Below are positions 1 through 9,308 of a DNA stretch of 64,000 nt, piece by piece; the stretch's first letter is position 1; each line of letters begins with the position of its first letter. The notes beneath the pieces were generated by a model. The model was not told the origin of the DNA. It saw nothing but the letters and a program-made list of their open reading frames with translations, and ran no database searches. This DNA is from Shinella sp. UYSO24 (lineage in GTDB: Bacteria > Pseudomonadota > Alphaproteobacteria > Rhizobiales > Rhizobiaceae), in contig CABHNZ010000016.1 in assembly GCA_902167985.1 (NCBI GenBank), positions 99,362 to 163,361 of the forward strand, read 5' to 3'. The translations under genes and the position numbers were made by a program.

Positions 1-546
1 GAACTGGCGATCGTGCCAGAACTCGATCGAGACCGGCTTGATGCGGAATCCGGACCAGTAAGGCGGGCGCGGAATATCGCCGATCGCGTAGCGCGCAGTA
101 TATTCGGCAACGGCCTTTTCCAGCGCGAATCGCCCTTCAAGCGGGCGCGACTGCTTGGATGCCCAGGCGCCAATTCGGCTGCCGCGGGCGCGCGAGGCGT
201 AATAAACGTCGGCTTCCTCATCAGAAACCACTTCTACCTCACCGCGCAAACGCACCTGGCGACGCAGCGACTTCCAATGGAAGCACATGGCCGCCTTCTT
301 CTGCCCGAGGATCTCGCGACCCTTCTGGCTTTCGAAATTGGTATAGAAGACAAACCCCTTGGGATCATAGCCCTTCAGCAGGACCATGCGGACGTTCGGC
401 AGGCCATGCTCATCCACCGTGGCCAGCGCCACGGCATTGGGATCGTTGACCTCGCTCTTTTCGGCATCGCTCAACCATGAGCCGAAAAGAGCATAGGGTT
501 CGGTCTCCTCGGTAAAGTCACCAGTTGTTAACCCGCTTGCAGACAT
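1..546 (-). CDS. pdxH: Pyridoxamine 5'-phosphate oxidase, C-terminus cut by window start
   Basis: Oxidises pyridoxamine or pyridoxine 5'-phosphate to pyridoxal 5'-phosphate using FMN in the cytoplasm; last step of vitamin B6 synthesis and salvage. The minus strand reads without interruption from ATG at 546 to base 1, giving 182 residues of a family usually about 200-215 long, so only the C-terminal end is missing. Family segments visible: RMVLLKG near residue 53, FYTNFESQKGREI near 67 (FMN contacts), FHWKSLRRQVR near 89, and SRIGAWASKQS near 122. It is divergent from the lipoprotein gene at 608. Identification is secure; the true C-terminus lies outside the window. Confidence 0.95.
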   Translation of the reverse strand, partial: MSASGLTTGDFTEETEPYALFGSWLSDAEKSEVNDPNAVALATVDEHGLPNVRMVLLKGYDPKGFVFYTNFESQKGREILGQKKAAMCFHWKSLRRQVRLRGEVEVVSDEEADVYYASRARGSRIGAWASKQSRPLEGRFALEKAVAEYTARYAIGDIPRPPYWSGFRIKPVSIEFWHDRQF

Positions 547-607
547 ATTGACTTAAATGCTCCCAGTCTGATGAGAATGCCCGCGACCCAAGCCCGGACA
601 GGACAAG

Positions 608-1063
608 GTGGAAGTGATAGCAAAGTCGAAGAGCCATACAAAGGGCCGATGCGTCCGCCATCTTACGGGAATATCACTTCTCGGGTTAAGCCTGTGCCTT
701 GGCGGCTGCACCAGCAGCATGGATCTCTTCGGCAGCACGCCGAAAGTCGACCGCACGCTGACGGGCACGATCCCCAACAAGCCGCAGCCTTCCAGCGAGA
801 CGGTGTCCGACGAGGCAACCGTGCGCAATGCCGTCACGTCTGCCGATCTCAGCAAGACCGCCACGCATTCCGTGCCGTGGGCCAATACGGCAACCGGCAG
901 CGCGGGCGTGGTTTCCTCCATTCGCGAGGATCGCAGCCAGGGCTATCTCTGCCGCGCCTTCACCACCACCCGGCATTCCTTCGAGGGGATTGCCATGTTT
1001 TCCGGCGAAGCCTGCCAGACCGGCACCGGCGACTGGATGCTGACCGCCTTCGACCGGCAGTAA
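608..1063 (+). CDS. Small lipoprotein, RT0821/Lpp0805-like surface protein
   Basis: A 151-residue exported lipoprotein of unknown function. A short basic N-terminus is followed by a hydrophobic stretch ending in a lipobox, L-G-G-C, with the acylated cysteine at residue 34. After a low-complexity Ser/Thr region, the C-terminal half (about 90-151) has a W-x-N-x-x-T-G-x-x-G pattern and two cysteines (C-R-x-F and A-C-Q). I associate that pattern with the RT0821/Lpp0805 surface-protein family, from memory. Translation probably starts at GTG 608, though a second GTG lies two codons later. It is divergent from pdxH and faces a 315-base gap before the DnaJ-like gene. Confidence 0.65.
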   Translation: MEVIAKSKSHTKGRCVRHLTGISLLGLSLCLGGCTSSMDLFGSTPKVDRTLTGTIPNKPQPSSETVSDEATVRNAVTSADLSKTATHSVPWANTATGSAGVVSSIREDRSQGYLCRAFTTTRHSFEGIAMFSGEACQTGTGDWMLTAFDRQ

Positions 1064-1378
1064 GCGCAGCCCCCCTCTCCTGCCCGCAATTTCCGTAGAG
1101 ACGCGGCCGCCAAACGCGGCCGGCGTGACGGATCACCGTGCTTTTTACCCTGTGTCGACGGGTCGAGGGCGGGGTTTACCCTTCATTAACCCTGAAAGGT
1201 TCCAAGAGCCTGTGTGTAACCACTGATTCAGGAGTTCCATCCTAGGTTTTCCCTCGAGTTTCCGGTCATTTGCCGCGCCATGAGGAACCGGCGGATGGTC
1301 GTTGTCGTTGTTTGAAACGGGGGTCCAAGGATCAAGCGGGGGCCCACCGCGAGCACAAAGTGTAACTGGTGGTCCCTC
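1064..1378 (+). other. Intergenic leader upstream of the dnaJ-like gene, with a valine-run mini-ORF
   Basis: This 315-base gap has no conventional gene. It holds a weak hairpin and T-run (ACGG-ATCA-CCGT then GCTTTTT, about 1128-1147) that may terminate the lipoprotein transcript. It also holds a short ORF at 1280-1315 reading M-R-N-R-R-M followed by five valines and a stop. G-rich tracts (GGGGGTCC, GGGGGCCC) follow before the dnaJ start. A leader-peptide role is speculative. Confidence 0.3.
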
Positions 1379-2658
1379 ATGCGTGATCCCTATTCCCTTC
1401 TCGGCGTCAAGCGCAGTGCTGACGCCACCGAAATCAAGGCTGCCTGGCGTTCAAAGGCCAAGAGCATTCATCCCGACCACAATCAGGCGACCCCAATGCG
1501 TCGAACCTGTTTGCCGAGGTCGGCGAAGCCTATGAGCTTTTGAAGGACCCGGAGCGCCGCAAGCGCTACGACCGCGCCTCCGACCTCAACCAGACGATCA
1601 TGCAGCAGCGTGAAGCCGCGGAACGGGCCAAGCAGGCGCGCGCCAATGCGGAAAAGGTGATGGAGGAGCTGGCACGCGCCAAGGCCAAGCAGGCCCAAGC
1701 CCAGGCACAGCCACAGGCAGGCGCCAAGGCGGGCTCGCAGTCTCAGGGCCAGGCGCAAAGCCAGTCTCAGGGCCAATCGCAAAATCAGGCGCAGGGCCAG
1801 CAAGGTCAGGCCAAGCCGGGTTCCGCCGGCGGCCGGTCAGCCGAGAGCGCCGAGGACATGGTCGAAAGAATTTTCGGCGTTTCACCCGAGGCTGGCTCCC
1901 CGGGCGACAATGGCAATGCGTCCGCGGATCAGCCCAATGCATCGGCAAACCGGACTGCCGGCACAGCATCCGGCGCGGCAGGCTCAAGCACATCTGGACC
2001 CCAGGCCGGACCTAATGCCGGGCAGGCCTATCAGGACAGCACCGGCGAGAAGTCGGATGCGCCTGCGGAAAGCGTTCCTCTGCCGGTGATGGCCGTCGAT
2101 CTGATCACGGCACTGGTTCGCCGTATCCGCGGCACGCATCCTGTGCCTGAAAAGGCACCGGATCTTTCGGTCGAGGCAAGCATCAGCATCGACGATTTCA
2201 TCCAGCACCGCAGCGTCAGCGTCAACCTGCCGGAAGAGCGCGAGATCCGCGTGACACCGGAGCGCGGCATGACCGACGGCCATGTCATGCGCGTCAAGGG
2301 CCAGGGGTTGAAGCTTCCCGGCATGAAGCAGGGCGATGTTCTGGTGACGCTGCGCGCCGCAAAGGACACGCGCTTCCGGATCGAAGGCTACGATATCCAC
2401 ACCATTTTGCCGATCACGCTGGAGGATGCCGTTCTCGGTGCCGAGAGCGAGGTCGAGACGCCGGACGGCAAGCGCACGCTGACTGTCGCCCCGTGGTCGG
2501 GGTCGGATCAGGTCATCCGGCTCGAAGGGCTCGGCCTGCCGAACGACAATGGCGGTCGCGGCGATTTTGTGGCCGAAATCCGCATCGTTTTGTGGGACAA
2601 GCCGGATCCGAAGGTGACGGACCTGATGCGGCATATGCGCCACGGGCTCTACCTCTAA
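1379..2658 (+). CDS. DnaJ-like co-chaperone (type B, no zinc finger), one frameshift
   Basis: An Hsp40-family co-chaperone expected to stimulate DnaK. The J domain occupies residues 1-65 with HPD at 31-33. A long linker (about 85-235) is rich in Gln, Ala, Ser and Gly, with KQAQAQAQ and SQGQ repeats. A C-terminal DnaJ substrate-binding domain (about 250-415) follows. There are no CXXCXGXG zinc repeats, as in CbpA-type proteins. The frame breaks near 1486: one missing G (CAGGGCGACC read as CAGGCGACC) turns HPDHNQ-GDPNASNLF out of frame. With it restored the protein is 426 residues. A strong terminator follows at 2671. Confidence 0.85.
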
Positions 2659-2670
2659 TGACGTTCATCT

Positions 2671-2692
2671 AGGCCGACCCTCGGGTCGGCCT
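2671..2692 (+). terminator. Rho-independent terminator after the dnaJ-like gene
   Basis: A perfect 10-bp stem, AGGCCGACCC / GGGTCGGCCT, with a 2-base loop starts 13 bases after the stop codon. It is followed by a pyrimidine-rich tract (TCTGCATTTCTT). Confidence 0.8.
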
Positions 2693-2869
2693 TCTGCATT
2701 TCTTCAATCTTTCCACCGATTGTAACAGGATTGCGTCGGCTTTGCCGCCCGGGTGTTGCTTGTGCACCCATTGTTACGACGCCACACACGAGATGATCCG
2801 CGCCAGCTTGAACCGCAAGTCGTGCTATGCCATAGGCAACCTTTATTGAAAGGTCTCAGGGGACATAGT

Positions 2870-3688
2870 ATGGTTCAGGCTTCCGGGCTCATGGCAGGCA
2901 AACGTGGCATCATCTTTGGTGTTGCCAACAACCGTTCCATCGCATGGGGCATTGCCAAGGCCATTCACGAGCATGGCGGCGAGCTCGCTTTCACCTGGCA
3001 GGGCGATGCGCTGAAGAAGCGCGTCGAGCCGCTGGCAGCTGAGCTCAATGCATTCATGGCCGGGCACTGTGATGTCTCGGACGAATCCACGATCGACGCG
3101 GTTTTCGACAATGTTGAAAAGCATTGGGGCAAGATCGACTTCATCGTTCATGCCATCGGCTTTTCCGACAAGGACGAGCTGACCGGCCGTTACGTCGATA
3201 CGTCGGCGGACAATTTCGCCAAGACGATGCAGATCTCGGTCTTCTCGTTCACGTCGATCGCGCGTCGCGCCGAGAAGCTGATGACCGATGGCGGCTCGAT
3301 GCTGACCCTCACCTATTACGGTGCGGAAAAGGTCATGCCGAACTACAACGTCATGGGCGTTGCCAAGGCTGCTCTCGAAGCCAGCGTCAAGTATCTCGCA
3401 GTCGATCTCGGCCCGAAGAACATTCGCGTCAACGCGATCTCTGCCGGCCCGATCAAGACGCTTGCCGCTTCCGGCATCGGCGATTTCCGCTACATTCTGA
3501 AGTGGAACGAGTATAACGCACCGCTGCGCCGCACGGTCTCCATCGAGGAAGTAGGCGATGTCGGCCTCTACATGCTGTCGGATCTGTCGCGCTCGGTAAC
3601 GGGTGAAACCCATCACGCAGACAGCGGCTATCATGTCATCGGCATGAAGGCCGTCGACGCTCCGGATATTTCCGTCATCAAGGACTGA
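2870..3688 (+). CDS. fabI: Enoyl-[acyl-carrier-protein] reductase (NADH)
   Basis: Reduces the trans-2 double bond of enoyl-ACP in the last step of each type II fatty-acid elongation cycle. It is a 272-residue short-chain dehydrogenase fold. The FabI-type cofactor loop G-V-A-N-N-R-S-I-A-W-G lies at residues 17-27. The catalytic Y-x6-K pair is Y159 and K166, within YNVMGVAK, and the substrate-loop region is SAGPIKTLAASGI. ATG 2870 was chosen because it follows a purine-rich AGGGGA and gives the family N-terminus; the longer frame upstream has no support. It is intact and lies 28 bases before the phosphatase gene, a probable two-gene operon. Confidence 0.96.
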   Translation: MVQASGLMAGKRGIIFGVANNRSIAWGIAKAIHEHGGELAFTWQGDALKKRVEPLAAELNAFMAGHCDVSDESTIDAVFDNVEKHWGKIDFIVHAIGFSDKDELTGRYVDTSADNFAKTMQISVFSFTSIARRAEKLMTDGGSMLTLTYYGAEKVMPNYNVMGVAKAALEASVKYLAVDLGPKNIRVNAISAGPIKTLAASGIGDFRYILKWNEYNAPLRRTVSIEEVGDVGLYMLSDLSRSVTGETHHADSGYHVIGMKAVDAPDISVIKD

Positions 3689-3716
3689 TCCGGCAACGGA
3701 CACAGGGCGAGGCGCA

Positions 3717-4304
3717 GTGCTTCTCTACGTTATCAGGCATGGGCAGACCGACTGGAACGCCGAAGGCAGACTGCAGGGTCAGACGGATATTCCGCTGAAC
3801 GATATCGGCCGCGCCCAGGCGACCGGAAACGGCGAAAAACTTGCCGGCCTGATCGATGATCCGGCCGGCTTCCACTTCGTTTCGAGCCCTCTGGGGCGTA
3901 CCCGCGAGACGATGGAGCGGATCCGCGCTGCGATGGGGCTTGCCCCCCTCGCCTACGAGACGGACGAGCGGCTGAAAGAACTGTCCTTCGGCGACTGGGA
4001 AGGCCAGACGCTGAAGGAAGTGAAGGCTTCGCAGCCCGAGCGGCTGAAGGCGCGCTCCGAAGGCAAATGGGGCTTCATCCCGCCCGGCAGCTTTGCCGAG
4101 AGCTACGAGATCCTCTCCTGGCGCGTCGGCGCATGGCTGAAGACCGTCGACCGGCCGACAGTCTGCGTCTGCCATGGCGGCGTCATCCGCTCGCTCTTCC
4201 GGATCATCGGCGATGTGCCCGAGAACGAGGCGGCGACCATGGGCATCCCGCAGGATGTCGTCTTGCGCGTGGATCAGGCCAATAGCCGGCTCGACTGGAT
4301 CTGA
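3717..4304 (+). CDS. Histidine phosphatase family protein (phosphoglycerate mutase-like)
   Basis: A 195-residue member of the histidine phosphatase superfamily. The catalytic R-H-G is at residues 7-9 (RHGQTDWN). A second conserved Arg lies in SSPLGRTRETM, an acidic residue in FGDWEG, and the C-terminal catalytic His in VCVCHGGVIRSL. The substrate cannot be read from sequence; annotations such as phosphoglycerate mutase or GpmB are only family labels. GTG 3717 starts the motif-proximal N-terminus and follows fabI closely, suggesting co-transcription. Confidence 0.85.
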   Translation: MLLYVIRHGQTDWNAEGRLQGQTDIPLNDIGRAQATGNGEKLAGLIDDPAGFHFVSSPLGRTRETMERIRAAMGLAPLAYETDERLKELSFGDWEGQTLKEVKASQPERLKARSEGKWGFIPPGSFAESYEILSWRVGAWLKTVDRPTVCVCHGGVIRSLFRIIGDVPENEAATMGIPQDVVLRVDQANSRLDWI

Positions 4305-4350
4305 AGCGGATCGCCGTCTGATAACCGGCAGCATCTGATGATCTGCATTG

Positions 4351-4384
4351 AAAAAGGGCCGCGGCTTTCGCCGGCGGCCCTTTT
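4351..4384. terminator. Bidirectional terminator between the phosphatase gene and ugd
   Basis: AAAAAGGGCCGC ... GCGGCCCTTTT forms a GC-rich stem with A-tract and T-tract on opposite sides. That suits the convergent genes on either side. Confidence 0.8.
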
Positions 4385-4410
4385 GCTTTCACGGAGCGGG
4401 AAAAGCCCCG

Positions 4411-5717
4411 TTATTCGACGATCTTGCCGATGCAATGATAGGCGAAGCCGTGGCTCACGACTTCATGCGGACGGTAGATATTGCGCAGATCCACCAGCAC
4501 GGCGGCATTCATCACAGACTTCAGTCGATCGAGATCGAGAGCGCGGAACTCGTTCCATTCCGTGACGATGACGGCGACATCTGCCCCTTCCGCAGCCTTG
4601 TAAGGGCCAGAGGCGAATTCGATATCCATCATCTGACGGGCATTTTCCATGCCCTCCGGGTCGTAGCCGGCCACGATGCGCCGGCATCCTGAAGGGTCTG
4701 GACGACCGCGATCGCCGGGCTGTCGCGCATGTCGTCTGTGTTCGGCTTGAAGGTCAGGCCGAATACCGCAATCTTCTTGCCGCGCACATCGCCGCCGGCA
4801 GCCGCGATGACCTTGCGGCCCATGGCGCGCTTGCGGTTGTCGTTGATCGCAATCGTCGTCTCGATCAGGCGGACCGGGCTTTCGTAATCCTGCGCGGTCT
4901 TGGCCAGAGCCAGCGTATCCTTGGGGAAGCAGGAGCCGCCATAGCCGGGGCCTGCATGCAGGAATTTCGAACCGATACGGCCATCAAGACCGATGCCGCG
5001 CGAAACATCCTGAATGTCAGCGCCGACGCGCTCGCAGAGATCCGCCATTTCGTTGATGAAGGTGATCTTCAGCGCCAGGAAGGCATTGGCCGCATATTTG
5101 ATCAGTTCCGACGTGCGGCGGGAGGTGAACAGAAGCGGCGACTGGTTGAGATAGAGCGGACGATAGGCTTCCGTCATCACATCGCGGGCGCGATCGTCGG
5201 ACAGGCCGACGACGATACGGTCCGGCCGTTTGAAGTCGTCGATGGCAGCTCCTTCGCGCAGGAATTCCGGGTTGGACACGACGGCAACATCGGCATCCGG
5301 ATTGGTTTCCTTGATGATACGCTCCACCTCGTCACCGGTACCGACCGGCACGGTGGACTTGGTGACGACGACGGTGAAGTCCTTCACGGCTGCCGCAACC
5401 TCGCGGGCGGCGGCGTAGACATAGCCGAGATCCGCATGGCCATCGCCACGGCGCGACGGCGTGCCGACGGCGATGAAGACGACTTCGGCATCGGCAACCG
5501 GGCCTGCAAGTTCCGTGGTAAACGACAGGCGCCCTGCCTTGACGTTGCTTTCAACGAGGCGGTCCAGGCCAGGCTCGAAGATCGGGATGACGCCATTCTT
5601 CAACGCCTTGATCTTCTCTTCCGCCTTGTCGACACAGACCACGTCGTGTCCGAAATCGGCGAAACATGCACCGGAGACAAGGCCCACATAACCGGAGCCA
5701 ACAATTACAATCTTCAT
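4411..5717 (-). CDS. ugd: UDP-glucose 6-dehydrogenase, one frameshift
   Basis: Oxidises UDP-glucose to UDP-glucuronate with two NAD+, supplying exopolysaccharide and lipid precursors. The N-terminal Rossmann motif GSGYVGL is at residues 7-13. The central helix region is ELIKYAANAFLALKI, and the catalytic cysteine is C263 in GGSCFPKD. The C-terminal UDP-binding domain (FGLTFKPNTDDMRDSPA) continues to TEWNEFRALD. The frame is lost near 4674 in the reverse complement GCATC-GTGGCC, where one C or G is missing; restoring it gives 435 residues, the usual size. It is convergent with the phosphatase gene. Confidence 0.94.
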
Positions 5718-6009
5718 ACAATCTCTCTCTGCGTCATCCGAGAACGAACAATCTCTTAAACAAAGCGGCCAGACCTGCCAATGCGCGCAATCGCGCAACC
5801 GGCAAACCCCACGGGAAATAATGAATGCCTAAAGTAATGGCACCATCATTGCGACACGCGAGCAGTTTTTCAAGAGATACTATGCGAAGACGATAACAAC
5901 AGAGCAACAAGACGGCAATGCACGCCTTGAGCGTAATACAGAGAGAGAATAGTCAGGGCCGGAAACGCCCCTCTCCCCCACTCAACCGGGAGGACGCCCT
6001 CCCCGGGCG
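5718..6009. other. Intergenic region upstream of ugd
   Basis: About 290 bases hold the ugd promoter side and the 3' flank of the DUF1344 gene. A small hairpin, ACGCCC/GGGCGT at 5994-6010, abuts the DUF1344 stop and may be part of its terminator. I see no ORF with family support. Confidence 0.4.
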
Positions 6010-6273
6010 TCAGACGTTGACGATTTCCAGATCGTCGACCACGCGGTTGCCGTCGACGACAGTATAGAAGACCAGAACCTTGACGCCTGCCTTCAAGCCT
6101 TCGAAATCGAATTCTTCCGGCAGCTTGTAGACCTTGCCGTCATCAAGGATCAGGCTCAGGCCCTTGAAATCGACCGTCTTGATCGTCGCCTCGACGTCCA
6201 CGCTCTGAGCCCAGCTGTTGAGCGGAGAGAGGATGCTGGCGGTCGCAAGCAACGCAGCGATGAGGATACGCAT
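6010..6273 (-). CDS. DUF1344 family secreted small protein
   Basis: An 87-residue protein with a Sec signal peptide (hydrophobic AALLATASILSPLNSWAQ, cleavage near residue 22). It is followed by a compact beta-rich domain: VEATIKTVDFKGLSLILDDGKVYKLPEEF, then VKVLVFYTVVDG and DLEIVNV. This matches DUF1344, a periplasmic family of unknown role common in rhizobia. It is intact, monocistronic and transcribed away from aroC. Confidence 0.75.
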   Translation of the reverse strand: MRILIAALLATASILSPLNSWAQSVDVEATIKTVDFKGLSLILDDGKVYKLPEEFDFEGLKAGVKVLVFYTVVDGNRVVDDLEIVNV

Positions 6274-6764
6274 GGTCTGTGCCCTTGAAGGTCAATAATG
6301 TTCCGTTTCGATGCATAAAGATAGCCTTCTGATTGTGGCGAAATTCGCCCGCGACCAAGGCATTTTCGGTAAAACCAACAGTTTGAATATTAACCATTTT
6401 CGGCCCTGAAACGCCTGGAATTCCGGGCCTCTCCGACGTTACGGCAGGCCGTTGGAATATTTTTCCACGCCCTCCGCCGCACTTGCCGGCAAAGTTGTGG
6501 CCAGGGTCGATCAACGGCACCACTTTTGCGCCATAAAGCTTAAGGCCGGCGTTGCCTGATCAGACGCAGTTTGGGGCCGGACAGGTCGGTCCGCGCGCTC
6601 CGGTCCGTTGCAACCTGCGACACCGGCCAGCAATGCTGACCGGTGCGTTCACCGAAGGGCATCTCTCGCCATTGCAAGAAGGGCTTGTGACAGGCTCACC
6701 TTTTCCATATGACATGCCGGTCAGAAATTGGTGGGTATAAGCCGCCGAAGCCGGTCAGTTCTTC
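6274..6764. other. 491-base gap between divergent DUF1344 gene and aroC, with a hairpin
   Basis: No credible gene. An 11-bp inverted repeat with one mismatch (CACCGGCCAGC-AAT-GCTGACCGGTG, 6621-6645) lies 120 bases before aroC. Because no T-run follows, it resembles a leader structure or protein site more than a terminator. The rest is presumed promoter DNA for both genes. Confidence 0.35.
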
Positions 6765-7873
6765 ATGTCGCATAACACTTTTGGTCATCTCTTTCGCGTA
6801 ACCACCTGGGGTGAAAGCCACGGTCCGGCGCTTGGCTGCGTCGTTGACGGCTGCCCTCCCGGCCTCAGGTTCACGCTTGCCGACATCCAGGACTATATGG
6901 ACAAGCGCAAGCCCGGCCAGTCGCGCTTCGTGACGCAGCGGCGCGAGGACGATATCGTCAAGGTGCTTTCCGGCGTGATGATGGATGCCGATGGCGAGAC
7001 GATGATTTCGACCGGCACGCCGATCTCCATGCTGATCGAGAATACCGACCAGCGCTCGAAGGATTATGGCGAGATTGCCCGCCAGTACCGGCCAGGCCAT
7101 GCCGACTATACCTATGACGAGAAATACGGCATTCGAGACTATCGCGGCGGCGGCCGCTCGTCGGCACGCGAAACCGCTGCCCGCGTTGCCGCCGGGGCCC
7201 TTGCCCGCAAGGTTCTGCCGGGCATGAAGGTGCGCGGCGCGCTGGTGCAGATCGGCAAGCACAAGATCGACCGCCGCAACTGGGACTGGGCGCAGGTCGA
7301 CCAAAACCCGTTCTTCGCTCCCGACGCGGCCATCGTTCCGGTCTGGGAAGAGTATCTCGACGGTATCCGCAAGTCCGGCTCGTCGATCGGCGCCGTTGTC
7401 GAGGTGATCGCCGAGGGCGTGCCTGTCGGCCTTGGTGCGCCTCTCTATGGCAAGCTCGATCAGGATATCGCCTCGCTTCTGATGTCGATCAACGCCGTCA
7501 AGGGTGTCGAGATCGGCGACGGGTTCGCAGCCGCAGAACTCTCCGGCGAGGAGAATGCGACGAGATGCGGATGGGCAATGACGGCGTGCCGATGTTCCTC
7601 TCCAATCACGCGGGCGGTATTCTCGGCGGCATTTCCAACGGCCAGCCGATCGTCGCACGCTTCGCGGTCAAGCCGACGTCCTCGATCCTGACCGAGCGCC
7701 AGTCGATCGATGCCGACGGCAAGAATGTCGATGTGCGCACCAAGGGCCGCCACGACCCCTGCGTCGGCATCCGCGCCGTGCCGATCGGCGAGGCCATGGT
7801 CGCCTGCGCCATCGCAGATCACTATCTTCGCGACCGGGCCCAGAATGGCGTCCGTGCCGCCGATCGCTCCTGA
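6765..7873 (+). CDS. aroC: Chorismate synthase, one frameshift
   Basis: Converts 5-enolpyruvylshikimate 3-phosphate to chorismate with reduced FMN, the last common step of aromatic synthesis. The N-terminal WGESHG lies near residues 15-20. The FMN-binding stretch RGGGRSSARETAARVA is near 126-141, and the C-terminal signatures include SNHAGGILGGISNGQPI and RHDPCVGIRAVP. One missing C near 7558 (GCCGACG read as GCGACG, within SGEENA-DEMRMG) shifts the frame; corrected length is 369 residues. ribB starts 11 bases later, so the two are likely co-transcribed. Confidence 0.95.
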
Positions 7874-7884
7874 AGGACATTCCG

Positions 7885-8985
7885 ATGACATTCAACCAGA
7901 AACGCGTGGTCGACGCTCTTCGCGCCTTTGAAGCCGGTGAAATCGTCGTCGTGACCGACGATGACGGCCGCGAGAACGAAGGCGACCTGATCGTTGCTGC
8001 CGTTCATTGCACCGCCGACAAGATGGCCTTCATCGTTCGCCACACGTCGGGCATTGTCTGCGCACCCATGCCGGCCTCAGAGGCCAAGCGGCTGAACCTC
8101 AGCGCCATGGTCGCCGAGAATGACAGCGCCCATACGACGGCCTTTACCGTGACGGTCGATTTCAAGCATGGCACGACGACCGGCATTTCGGCCGAAGACC
8201 GGACGCTGACCGTCCGCAACCTCGCCAACCCGAATGTCGGCCCGGCCGACTTTGTCCGCCCCGGCCATATCTTCCCGCTGATTGCGCGCGAAGGCGGCGT
8301 CCTGATGCGCTCCGGCCATACGGAAGCGGCGGTCGATCTGTGCAAGCTGGCAGGCCTGCCGCCGATCGGCGTGATCTGCGAGCTGGTCAATGACAATGGC
8401 ACGGTGATGCGCGGCCAGCAGGTCTCGGAATTTGCCGAGACGAACGGGCTGAAGCAGGTTTCGGTGGCGGATCTCATCGCCTATCGCCAGCGCAAGGAAA
8501 CGCTGATCGAGCTCAAGTCGCAGTTCGAGATTCAGACCCAGCAGGGCAAGGCCAAGGCACATGCCTATTCGCTGCCCTGGGATCCGATGCAGCATGTGGC
8601 GGTGATCTTCGGCGACATTCGCGACGGCGTCGACATTCCGGTGCGCCTGCATCTGGAAAATGTCACGCGCGATGTGTTCGGCGCGACGCGTCCGCTCGAT
8701 ACCTATATGGCGAAAATCGCCGAAGAAGGGCGTGGCATCATCATCTACCTGCGCGAGGGCTCGGTGGGCGTCGGCCAAATCGATACCGGCCGCAAGGTTC
8801 GCCAGGGGCAGGAAGGCCATGCGGAAGCCCAGGCACGCGAAAGCGAATGGCTGGAAATCGGCCTTGGCGCGCAGATCCTCAAGGATCTCGGCGTCACCTC
8901 GATCAAGCTTCTGACCAAGAGCGAACGCCACTATGTCGGCATCGAAGGTTTTGGCATCAAGATTGCCGAGACGGTGATCTGCTGA
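7885..8985 (+). CDS. ribB: 3,4-dihydroxy-2-butanone 4-phosphate synthase with degenerate GTP cyclohydrolase II domain
   Basis: Makes the four-carbon precursor of the riboflavin xylene ring from ribulose 5-phosphate. The N-terminal RibB domain (about 1-205) has the acidic metal loop DDDGRENEGDLI at residues 25-36 and HTEAAVDLC. The C-terminal domain (about 213-366) is recognisably RibA-like (TRDVFGAT, EEGRGIIIYLREG, LTKSERHYVGIEGFGI). However, the three zinc cysteines of true GTP cyclohydrolase II (E-C, R-C-D-C-G) are replaced by LENV and RPLDTYM. Only RibB activity is therefore expected. The gene is intact and follows aroC. Confidence 0.9.
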   Translation: MTFNQKRVVDALRAFEAGEIVVVTDDDGRENEGDLIVAAVHCTADKMAFIVRHTSGIVCAPMPASEAKRLNLSAMVAENDSAHTTAFTVTVDFKHGTTTGISAEDRTLTVRNLANPNVGPADFVRPGHIFPLIAREGGVLMRSGHTEAAVDLCKLAGLPPIGVICELVNDNGTVMRGQQVSEFAETNGLKQVSVADLIAYRQRKETLIELKSQFEIQTQQGKAKAHAYSLPWDPMQHVAVIFGDIRDGVDIPVRLHLENVTRDVFGATRPLDTYMAKIAEEGRGIIIYLREGSVGVGQIDTGRKVRQGQEGHAEAQARESEWLEIGLGAQILKDLGVTSIKLLTKSERHYVGIEGFGIKIAETVIC

Positions 8986-9020
8986 ATACCACCTATTGCG
9001 ATACATGATCACAATACTAA

Positions 9021-9050
9021 ACTGCCGCCATTGAGCGGCAGTTTTTTTTT
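9021..9050 (+). terminator. Rho-independent terminator after ribB
   Basis: ACTGCCGC-CATTGA-GCGGCAGT, an 8-bp stem with 6-base loop, runs directly into nine Ts, 35 bases after the ribB stop. Confidence 0.92.
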
Positions 9051-9308
9051 CGTGTACCCATAATGAGGATCATTTGGGACGAGCCGCCGAGGTCTGACGA
9101 CACGATCCGAAGCCGCGATACGCTCGGCGCTCCACATGCCTTCACGCTGTCTCACCTGGAGTTGAATCTCATCGCTGGAACATTTTGCGCTGTCCCCCGG
9201 TTATTGACGCATTAACGTCCGTCATGATCGCGGGCGGTCGCCTTTAAAGCCGGAATGCCACCCGGTGCAAGGCGGCTTCCGATTTGCGTCCAGCCCAAGG
9301 GTATCGCC

